From positions 62,001-126,000 of the forward strand of contig CAMQWJ010000001.1 of the NCBI GenBank assembly GCA_947038515.1: a stretch of DNA of 64,000 nucleotides, given 5' to 3'. The notes below the pieces were generated by a model. That model made no database searches and was not told the origin of the DNA. It was given only the letters and a program-made list of their open reading frames with translations. This DNA is from an uncultured Fusobacteriaceae bacterium (GTDB lineage: Bacteria > Fusobacteriota > Fusobacteriia > Fusobacteriales > Fusobacteriaceae). Made by a program: the position numbers and the translations under genes. Shown here piece after piece: positions 36,407-44,354 of this stretch. Every line of letters starts with the position of its first letter. Positions within the stretch are counted from its first letter, which is position 1.

Positions 36407-37252
36407 CTATATAGTCTCTACATACTCAGCATCTCCAATAGAACCTTGAATATATACTAGACTTAACATTACAAATACAAAACTTTGCACTACTCCACCA
36501 AATAAATCAAAATATAAATGTAGTGGACCTGCTAAAAAAGGTGCAGCTTTATACATTAAACCTATAATTACCATTCCTGCAAACATATTTCCAAAAAGAC
36601 GGATTGATATATTAGTGGGCTTTGCAAATTCTCCAACAAGATTTATTGGTAGCATAATTGGTAATGGTTGAAACATGCTTTTAATATAACCAATAACTCC
36701 ATTCACTTTAAAGTTTGTAAACATAAAGGTTACAGTTGTTAAAAGTGCTAGTCCTACTGTTGTATTTAAATCTGCAGTTGGTGATCTAAATAGTGGCGCT
36801 ACTATAAAAGAGTTATTTACTACGCTAAACCCTGGTATAGGAAAAAAACTTATCGTATTCGCAAAAAGAATAAATAAAAACAAACTACCTACGTAGGTCA
36901 CATATTTTACTTTCCATTTCCCTAGCATTTGTTCTGCCAGATCATCAATGAAAAGATAAAATGTTTCTAATAGTGTTTGCATTTTTCCGGGCACTTCTTT
37001 AAAGTTTCTAGAGCTCATTTTAAATACTAAAAAAATAAATAATAAAATGAACCAAGTTGTTGTTACAGTTGTTGTTATTGGTAATCCATAATTTCCATTG
37101 GATATTTCCATTGCAAAAGGAATTTTCTCTAACCATTCTGGTAATGGAATAAAAAACATTACTTTAGGTCCTTCTACAAGGGGTGGAGTTATAAATTTAA
37201 ATGGCAATTCAAACGGTAGTTCAAACGGTAAATTAATTGCCCCGATTTTCAT
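36407..37252 (-). CDS. atpB: F-type ATP synthase a subunit
   Basis: A 281-residue membrane stator with 5-6 hydrophobic segments. The essential arginine is Arg218 in NISIRLFGNMFAG, and the last helix contains VQSFVFVMLSLVYIQGSI. It forms the ion path together with the c ring. The N-terminus has a short doubled segment (FELPFELPF) from a 12-bp tandem repeat. GGAGG lies 6 nt before ATG 37252. It is 57 nt upstream of atpE. Confidence 0.97.
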   Translation of the reverse strand: MKIGAINLPFELPFELPFKFITPPLVEGPKVMFFIPLPEWLEKIPFAMEISNGNYGLPITTTVTTTWFILLFIFLVFKMSSRNFKEVPGKMQTLLETFYLFIDDLAEQMLGKWKVKYVTYVGSLFLFILFANTISFFPIPGFSVVNNSFIVAPLFRSPTADLNTTVGLALLTTVTFMFTNFKVNGVIGYIKSMFQPLPIMLPINLVGEFAKPTNISIRLFGNMFAGMVIIGLMYKAAPFLAGPLHLYFDLFGGVVQSFVFVMLSLVYIQGSIGDAEYVETI

Positions 37253-37295
37253 CCTTAACCTCCTTTTTTCTAAGTTTTTTTTACTTTGTTAACTT

Positions 37296-37667
37296 TTACA
37301 AATGTTTGTTTCTAAATCTAACTATATTTTCAAAGATGATACAAATGAATATATTAATTTTTATATTCATAAGACCAACTACTGAACAAATTAGCATGGG
37401 AAGACCGAAATATTTAGCAATTATCCCAAGTGAAAATGCATAAATTGCATACCGTTTAAAGTATCCTATTATTGCAACTTTTTTAGGTGAATCTGAATAA
37501 ATAATTTTTTTACTTTCAGTACACATCATATAAAATCCTAACACAGCTATTAAAGAACCTATAAAAATTCCTATATATAATAATCTTTCATTAAAAGCTA
37601 CACCTATTATTAATATGATTAAAGAAGTTAGTATTGAATTTCTAAATATTTTTTTGACTTCTTCCAT
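37296..37667 (-). CDS. ATP synthase subunit I-like protein (AtpI)
   Basis: This 123-residue protein has about four hydrophobic helices (ILTSLIILIIGVAF, YIGIFIGSLIAVLGFYMM, YAIYAFSLGIIAKYFG, NIFICIIFENIV). The central loop IIGYFKRYAIYAF with its Tyr-Arg-Tyr pattern is like bacterial AtpI, which assists assembly or stability of the c ring. Its position directly ahead of atpB is the expected one. AGGAG precedes ATG 37667. The name rests on position and helix pattern more than on strong motifs. Confidence 0.78.
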   Translation of the reverse strand: MEEVKKIFRNSILTSLIILIIGVAFNERLLYIGIFIGSLIAVLGFYMMCTESKKIIYSDSPKKVAIIGYFKRYAIYAFSLGIIAKYFGLPMLICSVVGLMNIKINIFICIIFENIVRFRNKHL

Positions 37668-37682
37668 TCCTAACTCCTATTT

Positions 37683-37907
37683 TTATTTTTTACTTGTAAT
37701 CACTTTATATACGCTATAGAACCCACTTATAATTCCTATTATTAAGAATACTATAAATAAACCTTGGTTTCTAATATTCAAATATTTTTCACATAATTTA
37801 TACATATACACATAAATTAACACATTTCCTATTAATAAAAAACTCAAATATCCTAATAAAGAAAAACTTTTAATAATATTTTTATCAAAAAAAATATTAT
37901 TCTTCAT
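37683..37907 (-). CDS. Small AtpZ/AtpI-type membrane protein
   Basis: A 74-residue protein with two hydrophobic helices (LLGYLSFLLIGNVLIYVYMY and GLFIVFLIIGIISGFYSVYKVI). This fits AtpZ, the two-helix protein found before atpI in many operons and proposed to act with AtpI in Mg2+/Ca2+ handling or c-ring assembly. Its start overlaps the end of the methyltransferase gene by 11 bp; no good Shine-Dalgarno is visible, so coupling is likely. The call rests mainly on position. Confidence 0.65.
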   Translation of the reverse strand: MKNNIFFDKNIIKSFSLLGYLSFLLIGNVLIYVYMYKLCEKYLNIRNQGLFIVFLIIGIISGFYSVYKVITSKK

Positions 37908-38616
37908 TTTTTACCACATAGAATTGGCGCTTTCCTGCAATTTTTTCATTAATAACAAGTTCTTTAAAAACTAAACCAGACTTCTTAATTGCATTCTTTA
38001 TTTCTTCATCTGTAAAGATTTTTTTCTCATAGACTTCTGTCATTTTATCATAAGTCCCCATTTTATTTTTTAAAAAATAAGTTGCATCTATAAAATCAAT
38101 TCCATTTTCAATTTCATGTTCCCAAATAACTGTTATTTTTTTTCTGTTATCTAGAAAAAGTCTATTAGGAAACATCAATGTCATAAATTCTCTGTCAATT
38201 ATATCGAAAATATATATTCCCTCTCTATTTAAATTAGATTTTACTGTTTTTAAATGTTGTTCTAAATCTTCATTGGAACTCAAATGATTAACAGTATCAA
38301 AAAGACTTACAGCAATATCAAATTTTTTCCCACAATTAAAATCAACCATATCACCATGAAACAACAAACAAGGACTTGGTAGATTTTTCATTTTCTTTTT
38401 TGCTATTGTAAGCATCTCTACAGATAAATCTAAACCTACACTTTCATATTTTTGTGAAAATCTACAGAGCATTTCTCCAGTTCCACATCCAATATCTATT
38501 AGAGTTCCTTCATTTTTTTTATACTTATCTAATATTTCATAAATTTGATTAATCCAGAAGTCATATTCACAGTTCTCCATAAAATAGTCATATATTTTAG
38601 AAAATTCTTTATACAT
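37897..38616 (-). CDS. Class I SAM-dependent methyltransferase
   Basis: A 239-residue enzyme with motif I LIDIGCGTGEMLC, the acidic SAM-ribose contact SVGLDLSVEMLTIA, motif II FDIAVSLFDTVNHL and the post-I segment GIYIFDIIDREF. The N-terminal YKEFSKIYDYFMENCEYDFWINQI is common in small-molecule methyltransferases of Firmicutes and Fusobacteria. The substrate is unknown. It sits between glmM and the atp genes, with AGGAG before ATG 38616, and overlaps the next small gene. Confidence 0.85.
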   Translation of the reverse strand: MYKEFSKIYDYFMENCEYDFWINQIYEILDKYKKNEGTLIDIGCGTGEMLCRFSQKYESVGLDLSVEMLTIAKKKMKNLPSPCLLFHGDMVDFNCGKKFDIAVSLFDTVNHLSSNEDLEQHLKTVKSNLNREGIYIFDIIDREFMTLMFPNRLFLDNRKKITVIWEHEIENGIDFIDATYFLKNKMGTYDKMTEVYEKKIFTDEEIKNAIKKSGLVFKELVINEKIAGKRQFYVVKNEE

Positions 38617-38686
38617 TGTTTCTCCTAAATTTTTTTATATTTTTTCCTTATGTCTTTTTTCCTTATCCATAAGGTAGTTCTTGTCC

Positions 38687-40045
38687 CTATATCAATTCTT
38701 TTTCTACAATTGCTGCTATTTCAGTTACTATTCTAACTACATCTTTTTCTTCTCTACCTTCAACCATTACTCTGACTATAGGTTCTGTTCCAGAAGTCCT
38801 TACCAGAATTCTTCCTGTATCTCCCATTTCTTTTTCTTTGCTCTGGATAAACTTTATAATTTTTTCATTCTTAGCCCAAGTTTCCTTTTTATCTTTATGG
38901 ACACTTACATTTATCATTTTTTGAGGCCAATCTTTTATATCTTTAACTTTTTCATCAAGTGATATTCCACTATCTCTTATTGCTTCAACTAATTTAAGTG
39001 AGGTTAAAACCCCATCACCTGTGGTAGAATGATCAAAAAGTAATATATGTCCCGATTGTTCACCACCTAAATTCAAGCCATGGGCTTTCAATTTTTCAGT
39101 CACATATCTATCTCCAACATTTGCTCTTATTAGGGTGATATCATGTTTTTCCAAATAATTTTCAAATCCCATATTACTCATTATTGTCGTAACCACTTTA
39201 TTATCATTTAGAATCCCTTTTTTCTTCATATCAAGAGCCAATATTGCTATAATTTTATCTCCATCTATAATATTTCCAAATTTATCTACTGCAATCAAAC
39301 GATCTGCATCGCCATCATAAGCAAGTCCCAAATCTGCTTCATATCCCACAACAACTTTAGCAAGGATTTCAGGGTGAGTAGATCCGCACTTTACATTTAT
39401 ATTAGTTCCATTTGGAGTATCATTAATTACAACAACTTCAGCCTTAAGTCTCATAAATACTTGCTTAGCTATTCGATAAGCAGAGCCATTAGCAGCATCT
39501 AATATTATTTTCATATTAGAAAAATCTCCTTTAATAGCTGATAACAAATGATCTTGATAAGTATAATAGAACTCTTCTCTATATTTAAATGTTCCAACAT
39601 TGTCCCCATTAGGCATATTTTCTTTCAAACTTTCAATATTTTCCATAAGTTCTTCTAACTCTATTTCAATATCATCAGATAATTTATGTCCACTGCTTGA
39701 AAATATTTTTATTCCATTATCCTTAGCAGGATTGTGAGAAGCTGATATCATTATTCCAGCCTCTGCTCCCTTATTTTGTGTTAGAAAAGCCACTGCTGGA
39801 GTTGGTACAACACCTATAAAATCTACACTTACACCCATTGAATTTAAACCTGCTGTAAGAGCTGACCTTAACATATAACCAGAAACTCTAGTATCACTAC
39901 CCATTATTATTTTGGGGTTCTTTTTCTTACTTTTTTTTATAATTCGATAACCTAAAGCATACCCTAGCCTCATTGCTAGCTCAGAAGTTAGCTCTTTATT
40001 TGCTTCCCCTCTAATTCCATCCGTTCCAAAATATTTTCTACTCAC
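38687..40045 (-). CDS. glmM: Phosphoglucosamine mutase
   Basis: A 452-residue enzyme converting glucosamine-6-phosphate to glucosamine-1-phosphate for UDP-GlcNAc, hence for peptidoglycan and LPS. It has KYFGTDGIRGEAN at the N-terminus, the phosphoserine loop ISASHNPAKDNGIK (Ser103), the metal loop AYDGDADRLIAVD, GGEQSGHI, and the phosphate-binding RTSGTEPIVRVMVE near the end. Translation begins at GTG 40045, the base directly after the stop of the Gx-family gene, with GGGAGG 10 nt upstream. Confidence 0.98.
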   Translation of the reverse strand: MSRKYFGTDGIRGEANKELTSELAMRLGYALGYRIIKKSKKKNPKIIMGSDTRVSGYMLRSALTAGLNSMGVSVDFIGVVPTPAVAFLTQNKGAEAGIMISASHNPAKDNGIKIFSSSGHKLSDDIEIELEELMENIESLKENMPNGDNVGTFKYREEFYYTYQDHLLSAIKGDFSNMKIILDAANGSAYRIAKQVFMRLKAEVVVINDTPNGTNINVKCGSTHPEILAKVVVGYEADLGLAYDGDADRLIAVDKFGNIIDGDKIIAILALDMKKKGILNDNKVVTTIMSNMGFENYLEKHDITLIRANVGDRYVTEKLKAHGLNLGGEQSGHILLFDHSTTGDGVLTSLKLVEAIRDSGISLDEKVKDIKDWPQKMINVSVHKDKKETWAKNEKIIKFIQSKEKEMGDTGRILVRTSGTEPIVRVMVEGREEKDVVRIVTEIAAIVEKELI

Positions 40046-40570
40046 TTATAAATCGCCTCCCCTTCTTAAAGAAAGTTTTTCTATTATTATTCCTATTAAG
40101 GCCCCTGAGATAACTCCCAAACCTAAAAAGAAAAATATAAATATATATATTGATTTTGAATCTAATTCTATTCCCCGAAACATCAAAAAATATACAATAA
40201 TTAATTGAAATATATTGTGAATAAATGCTGAGAGAGAACTGATTGCAACCATTGATAAATAATTTCTAAATCTATAAAAAAATACTGTAATACCACTGGA
40301 TACTACTCCAGCACTTAAACTTATAATAAAACTTGGAGTAAATAAAGTTCCAAACATAATTGCTTGAATTAAAACTCTAAGAATTACAACTTCAAAAGCC
40401 ATTGTTGAATTAAATTTTTCTAGTGCAATGAGTGTAGCTATATTTGCCAGTCCTATTTTCATCCAAGGAAAAGGTTTGGGAATTAAAGCTTCTGCTAAAG
40501 AAAGATAGACAGAAAACAGTACTAAAGAAGTTAAAAATATCTCATGTTTATGTTTCAATATCTTTTTCAT
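40046..40570 (-). CDS. Gx transporter / heptaprenyl diphosphate synthase component I-like membrane protein
   Basis: A 174-residue membrane protein with about five hydrophobic helices. Recognisable pieces are LSLAEALIPKPFPWMKIGLANIATLIAL and an alternating Gly/Ser-rich helix (LSAGVVSSGITVFFYRF), the pattern of proteins annotated as Gx transporter or HepS1. They resemble small-molecule transport (ECF S) components. True function is unsettled. A TTG start at 40594 would precede the Shine-Dalgarno; ATG 40570 with AGGAGTAGGAG ahead is preferred. It is the first gene of the glmM-atp transcription unit. Confidence 0.75.
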   Translation of the reverse strand: MKKILKHKHEIFLTSLVLFSVYLSLAEALIPKPFPWMKIGLANIATLIALEKFNSTMAFEVVILRVLIQAIMFGTLFTPSFIISLSAGVVSSGITVFFYRFRNYLSMVAISSLSAFIHNIFQLIIVYFLMFRGIELDSKSIYIFIFFFLGLGVISGALIGIIIEKLSLRRGGDL

Positions 40571-40668
40571 TCTCCTACTCCTCTTCCCTAACAAAACATT
40601 CTTGAAACTGCTTATTTATGCATATTTCTAATCTTTTTGACTAACAAGTCATTTTTTCCGTTTGTTCA

Positions 40669-40697
40669 ATTATAATCCTTTTATAGTATTTTGTCAA
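40669..40697 (-). promoter_or_regulatory. Consensus promoter driving the glmM-ATP synthase unit
   Basis: On the minus strand, TTGACA (40692-40697) and TATAAT (40669-40674) are 17 nt apart, a full match to the sigma-70 consensus. The start near 40662 gives a leader of about 92 nt ending at ATG 40570, with one small hairpin (TGACT/AGTCA). No other promoter as good as this occurs before atpC. Confidence 0.88.
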
Positions 40698-40786
40698 CCT
40701 CATATCATTTTCTTTAAATTTTATTCCTTATTTATCTTTCAATATCCATGATATCCATGTAATAATTCTAAAATCAAATTATCTAC

Positions 40787-42220
40787 TTAAACTTTTAATT
40801 CAGAATTCATTCCTAGATACTTTTTATTTGTTTCTAAAATTCCCTTTATTTCTTTTTCTATAAAATCCACTGTTTGTTCAGGAGCAAAACCTATAAAATT
40901 TTTACTCTCTAATAGACTTAATAATTTCTTTTTATCAAGTTTAAAATAGTCATCATTAACTATTCTTTCTATTAAATCATTTTCTTTTCCATTTACTTTT
41001 ACATTTTTTCCAGCTTCCATAGAATGAACTCTAATTCTTTCATGTAGTTCTTGTCTATCTCCACCATTTTTTACACATTCCATTATTATATATTCCGTTG
41101 CCATAAAAGGTAACTCTTCCATAATATGTTTTTCAATAATTTTAGGATACACCACTAAACCTTCCAATATATTTTTCCAAATAATTAAAATTGCATCCAC
41201 TCCTAAAAAAGCTTGTGGCAAAGATAATCTTTTATTTGCCGAATCATCTAATGTTCTTTCAAACCATTGTGTTGCACTGACCATGGCAGTACTTTGTTGC
41301 ATAGCTATAACATATTTTGCAAGTGAGGCTATTCTCTCACTTCTCATTGGATTTCTTTTATAGGCCATTGCAGAAGAACCAATTTGACTTTTTTCAAAGG
41401 GTTCTTCAATTTCTTTCAAATGTTGTAACAATCTTAAGTCATTTGTAAATTTATGAGCCGATTGTGCAATATTAGAAAGTAAATTACTTATCTGACTATC
41501 TATTTTTCTATCATATGTCTGTCCAGTTACAAGAAATCGCTTTTCAAACCCCATTTTTTCTGTTACAAATTCATCCAATTTTTTGACTTTCTCAAAATCT
41601 CCATCAAATAAATCTTTAAAACTTGCTTGTGTACCTGTTGTACCTTTTACACCACGAAATTTTAATGTTTTTTCTCTAAATTCTAACTCTTCAAAATCTA
41701 AAAGTAAGCTTTGCATCCAAAGGGTTGCCCTTTTTCCAACAGTTGTTAATTGTGCCGCTTGAAAATGTGTAAATCCCAATGTTGGTAAATCTTTATACTC
41801 AAGAGCAAATTTACTCATTTCTTCCAACACATTCACTATTTTACTTTTTAATATTTCAAGCCCATTCTTTATTTGAATCAAATCAGTGTTATCTCCAACA
41901 TAAGCACTTGTTGCCCCTAAATGTATTATTCCACTAGCTTCCGGTGCTGCAACTCCAAAAGTATGGACATGTGCCATTACATCGTGTCGAACTTTTTTTT
42001 CTTGTTCATTAGCCATTTCATAATCTATATCATTTTCTTTTTTTTTCATTGCTTCTATCTGAACATTAGTTATATTTAAGCCCAGCTCTTTCTCACCTTC
42101 TGCTAAAGCTATCCAAAGTTTTCTCCAAGATGAAAATTTATTTTGAGGTGAAAAATTTTCCAACATTTCTTTTGACGCATATCTTTCCGATAAAGGATTA
42201 CTATATATTTTTTTTTCCAT
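40787..42220 (-). CDS. purB: Adenylosuccinate lyase
   Basis: A 477-residue member of the fumarase/aspartase superfamily acting twice in purine synthesis, on SAICAR and on adenylosuccinate. Motifs are HDVMAHVHTFG, HLGATSAYVGDNTDL, TLGFTHFQAAQLTTVGKR and the signature GSSAMAYKRNPMRSERI. ATG 42220 has no Shine-Dalgarno of its own. The nearest (GGAGG) lies about 34 nt upstream and belongs to a short upstream reading frame. The gene follows rimI by 48 nt. No terminator is visible after its stop. Confidence 0.97.
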   Translation of the reverse strand: MEKKIYSNPLSERYASKEMLENFSPQNKFSSWRKLWIALAEGEKELGLNITNVQIEAMKKKENDIDYEMANEQEKKVRHDVMAHVHTFGVAAPEASGIIHLGATSAYVGDNTDLIQIKNGLEILKSKIVNVLEEMSKFALEYKDLPTLGFTHFQAAQLTTVGKRATLWMQSLLLDFEELEFREKTLKFRGVKGTTGTQASFKDLFDGDFEKVKKLDEFVTEKMGFEKRFLVTGQTYDRKIDSQISNLLSNIAQSAHKFTNDLRLLQHLKEIEEPFEKSQIGSSAMAYKRNPMRSERIASLAKYVIAMQQSTAMVSATQWFERTLDDSANKRLSLPQAFLGVDAILIIWKNILEGLVVYPKIIEKHIMEELPFMATEYIIMECVKNGGDRQELHERIRVHSMEAGKNVKVNGKENDLIERIVNDDYFKLDKKKLLSLLESKNFIGFAPEQTVDFIEKEIKGILETNKKYLGMNSELKV

Positions 42221-42224
42221 TTTT

Positions 42225-42251
42225 TTAATAGTGGGAATAATTCACCCACAT
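42225..42251 (-). promoter_or_regulatory. Eight-codon upstream reading frame and hairpin before purB
   Basis: After AAGGAGG comes ATG followed by seven codons and a TAA, encoding MWVNYSHY, ending 4 nt before the purB ATG. Within it GTGGG (42245-42249) and CCCAC (42231-42235) form a 5-bp hairpin. purB has no other ribosome-binding site, so its translation may depend on reinitiation after this frame. The ATG is only 2 nt from GGAGG; an in-frame GTG two codons later is spaced 8 nt and may be the true start. Confidence 0.5.
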
Positions 42252-42268
42252 TTCCTCCTTATTTTTTT

Positions 42269-42712
42269 TTATTTACAATCTAGTTTCATTATAATGGCAT
42301 TTTCACCGGTATCTTTATAATAATTTTTTCTAATTCCTATTTTTTCAAAACCATTTTTATTATAAAAATTCTGTCCAATTTCATTTGTTTCCCTTACTTC
42401 AAGTAGAAGAGGAAATTTTATAGTATCTACATACTTTTTTAAAAGTTGTGAACCTATTCTTTTTTTTCTCGCTGCAGAAAGTACTCCTATTTTCATTATT
42501 TCATAATTATCTACAATATTATGAATAATCAAATATCCCAATATATTCTTTTTTTCAACAGCAAGAAAACAAATGTATTCCGTAGATATAATCATTTCTA
42601 ACAATTGACTTATACAATAATTATTTATACCGAAAATTTCTCTTTCCAATTCTGATAAAGGCTGTAAAAAAGTCTCCAAGCACTCTTCATCCATTTTTTT
42701 TATTTCTATCAT
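42269..42712 (-). CDS. rimI: Ribosomal-protein-alanine N-acetyltransferase-like GNAT protein
   Basis: A 147-residue GNAT acetyltransferase. The acetyl-CoA loop is SAARKKRIGSQLLKKYV, followed by LLLEVRETNEIGQNFYNKNGFEKIGIRKNYYKDTGENAIIM. This matches RimI, including the aromatic pair and the near-terminal ENAIIMKL. RimI-type enzymes acetylate the N-terminus of ribosomal protein S18 or other proteins. The start at ATG 42712 has GGAG 6 nt upstream; a TTG four codons earlier is rejected. It lies 28 nt after lepB. Confidence 0.85.
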   Translation of the reverse strand: MIEIKKMDEECLETFLQPLSELEREIFGINNYCISQLLEMIISTEYICFLAVEKKNILGYLIIHNIVDNYEIMKIGVLSAARKKRIGSQLLKKYVDTIKFPLLLEVRETNEIGQNFYNKNGFEKIGIRKNYYKDTGENAIIMKLDCK

Positions 42713-42740
42713 CCTAGTCTCCAACTAAAATTTTATTTTA

Positions 42741-43661
42741 TTATAATACTGTAATTCTATTCAATGGCCAAAATCTAAAAAATATTTCTCCCTTTATCCT
42801 TGCTTCAGAAACAAATCCCCACATTCTTGAATCATAACTTCCAGCAGTATTATCTCCTAACATCATATAGAAATCTTTATCTAATACAATTTCAATACTC
42901 TCTCCATCTATTAATTTTTTTATAATTTCCTTGTCTTCAATAAGTTCCAGTAACATCCCTGTTTTTTCTCCATTCACTTTAAACTCAATCTGTGGCAATA
43001 TTTCAGCTATTGCACCTGGAGTTGCTAATAAATATTTCTGTATTTCTTCTATATCAATGTTTCTTTCTTCAAACATTGCATTATAATTTTTTAAAGGTTG
43101 AATTGTTATTTTGTCACCTTTTTTAGGAATTATCCAAGTCTTTCCTCTTATTTCACCCATATCTAAATATTTTCTTTCAGAAACTACTTTTCCATTTATT
43201 AGCAATCTCTCATTTTCAATATTAATTTTTTCACCTGGTAGTCCCATTAGTCTTTTAGTATATAATACTTTATTTTCAATTGGTTCCTTAAAAACAACAA
43301 TATCTTCCCTTTTAGGTTTTGTAAATTTATAAACAACCATATTTCCAAATAATCTATCTTTAGGAACTATTTCTGGGATCATGGACCCTGTGGGTACCAG
43401 AAAATTACCTAGATAAAATTTTTGAATTATTAATACTAAAATAATCGCTGTAGCAATTGTTTCAGTATAAAATATTACTTTTATTATAATTTTTTTTAAC
43501 AATTCATTTTGTACTCCAAATTTTAAAATTAATTTATTTGAAAACTTCTCTTTCTTTATATTTATTTTTTTTACTATTTGTTTTTCTTTTATGAAAATGT
43601 AAAGAAAGAACAAAGTTAAAAATAAATAAAAAATTCCATTCACTATTATTTTATTTGTCAT
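42741..43661 (-). CDS. lepB: Signal peptidase I
   Basis: A 306-residue membrane protease (S26) that removes signal peptides from exported proteins. Two hydrophobic segments (about 6-22 and 60-80) precede the catalytic domain. The nucleophile is Ser93 in VPTGSMIPEI and the general base Lys136 in LYTKRLMGLPGEK. The C-terminal GDNTAGSYDSRMWGFV box is present. ATG 43661 has no Shine-Dalgarno. It is overlapped by a 14-codon upstream frame with a strong one, so translational coupling is possible. Confidence 0.95.
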   Translation of the reverse strand: MTNKIIVNGIFYLFLTLFFLYIFIKEKQIVKKINIKKEKFSNKLILKFGVQNELLKKIIIKVIFYTETIATAIILVLIIQKFYLGNFLVPTGSMIPEIVPKDRLFGNMVVYKFTKPKREDIVVFKEPIENKVLYTKRLMGLPGEKINIENERLLINGKVVSERKYLDMGEIRGKTWIIPKKGDKITIQPLKNYNAMFEERNIDIEEIQKYLLATPGAIAEILPQIEFKVNGEKTGMLLELIEDKEIIKKLIDGESIEIVLDKDFYMMLGDNTAGSYDSRMWGFVSEARIKGEIFFRFWPLNRITVL

Positions 43662-43695
43662 TATTTATTTGTATAATAAATATATTGTTACTCAA
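43651..43695 (-). promoter_or_regulatory. Fourteen-codon upstream reading frame overlapping the lepB start
   Basis: AAGGAGGG (43705-43712) precedes a TTG at 43695 by 9 nt. The frame reads MSNNIFIIQINNDK and stops at 43651, eight bases past the lepB ATG in another frame. The lepB start itself has no ribosome-binding site. This layout would allow stop-restart control of signal peptidase synthesis. A caveat is that the TATAAT between the site and the TTG could instead be a -10 box. Confidence 0.45.
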
Positions 43696-43732
43696 TTTAT
43701 TATACCCTCCTTTTTTTTTATTTCACTACATT

Positions 43733-43741
43733 ATTTTACCA
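43733..43741 (-). promoter_or_regulatory. Possible extended -10 promoter of lepB
   Basis: TGGTAAAAT on the minus strand is an extended -10 box. The -35 region is weak. A start near 43726 would place the upstream reading frame within the lepB leader (about 65 nt). The 370-bp gap to rplU holds this, the upstream frame, and the rplU promoter and leader, and nothing else that I can see. Confidence 0.4.
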
Positions 43742-43889
43742 TATTTTTATATAATTAACGAGATTTTTAAGATATCATAGTAAATAAATCTTTAATTCCT
43801 TGTCTTAAACTTTTATAACTCAAGTAATTTACTCTCTAATCTTTGTATTAAAAAACAGAAAAATTAATAACTTATAAGGGCAATATTCC

Positions 43890-43918
43890 TTGACTGTTTC
43901 TAATTAATATGATACAAT
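43890..43918 (+). promoter_or_regulatory. Promoter of rplU-prp-rpmA
   Basis: TTGACT (43890-43895) and TACAAT (43913-43918) are 17 nt apart on the plus strand. The start near 43925 makes a leader of about 107 nt before the rplU ATG. Confidence 0.75.
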
Positions 43919-43924
43919 TCTTTA

Positions 43925-44031
43925 GATACGCGTGGACAGGGTCTTCAGCAACCCCATTCAGCGATTTTATTTATTTTAAAATCATGGATTTTAAAATCGA
44001 GCAATTTTTTTATACTTATGGAGGTGTTAAA
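43925..44031 (+). ncRNA. Structured rplU leader, probably an L21-type autoregulatory RNA
   Basis: Two hairpins are visible. The first (43929-43963) has nested stems CGC/GCG, TGGA/TTCA and GGGT/ACCC with a symmetric CA/CA internal loop and an 8-nt loop. The second (43973-43997) is an 11-bp stem on a 3-nt loop, followed after 6 nt by a T-run, like an attenuator. An alternative 8-bp pairing (43962-43969 with 43992-43999) overlaps it. This fits the known class of ribosomal-protein leader RNAs bound by L21. I have not compared it with the published consensus. Confidence 0.6.
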
Positions 44032-44343
44032 ATGTACGCAGTTATTAAAACTGGTGGTAAACAGTACAAGGTTGCAGTAGGTGAAGTATTAAAAGTTGAA
44101 AAACTAAATGCTGAAGTTAATGAATCTGTAGAATTAACAGAGGTTCTACTGGTATCAAACAATGGTGAGATTTCTATTGGAACTCCTATTGTTAATGGTG
44201 CTAAAGTAGTAGCTACAGTTGTTGCACAAGTAAAAGGTGACAAAGTTGTTAACTTCAAATACAAGCCAAAGACTGGATACCACAGAAAAAAGGGTCACAG
44301 ACAACTTTTAACTGAAATCAAAATCGAATCAATCAACGGATAA
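44032..44343 (+). CDS. rplU: 50S ribosomal protein L21
   Basis: A 103-residue ribosomal protein with the standard [25 protein letters not shown] start and the C-terminal [27 protein letters not shown] 44032 has GGAGGTG 7 nt upstream. The frame runs open back to 43909, but that part is the structured leader and is not coding. It begins the three-gene plus-strand operon rplU-prp-rpmA. Confidence 0.98.
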   Translation: MYAVIKTGGKQYKVAVGEVLKVEKLNAEVNESVELTEVLLVSNNGEISIGTPIVNGAKVVATVVAQVKGDKVVNFKYKPKTGYHRKKGHRQLLTEIKIESING

Positions 44344-44354
44344 TCCTTAGATTT

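Noticed and set aside
38617-38686. Terminator between glmM and the methyltransferase gene
   Set aside because: Only a 5-bp stem (CCTTA/TAAGG) followed by A residues, not T, on the transcribed strand.
43909-44031. Open frame extending L21 by 41 residues upstream
   Set aside because: It translates the structured leader, starts at or before the predicted transcription start, and the normal L21 N-terminus begins at 44032 with GGAGG.
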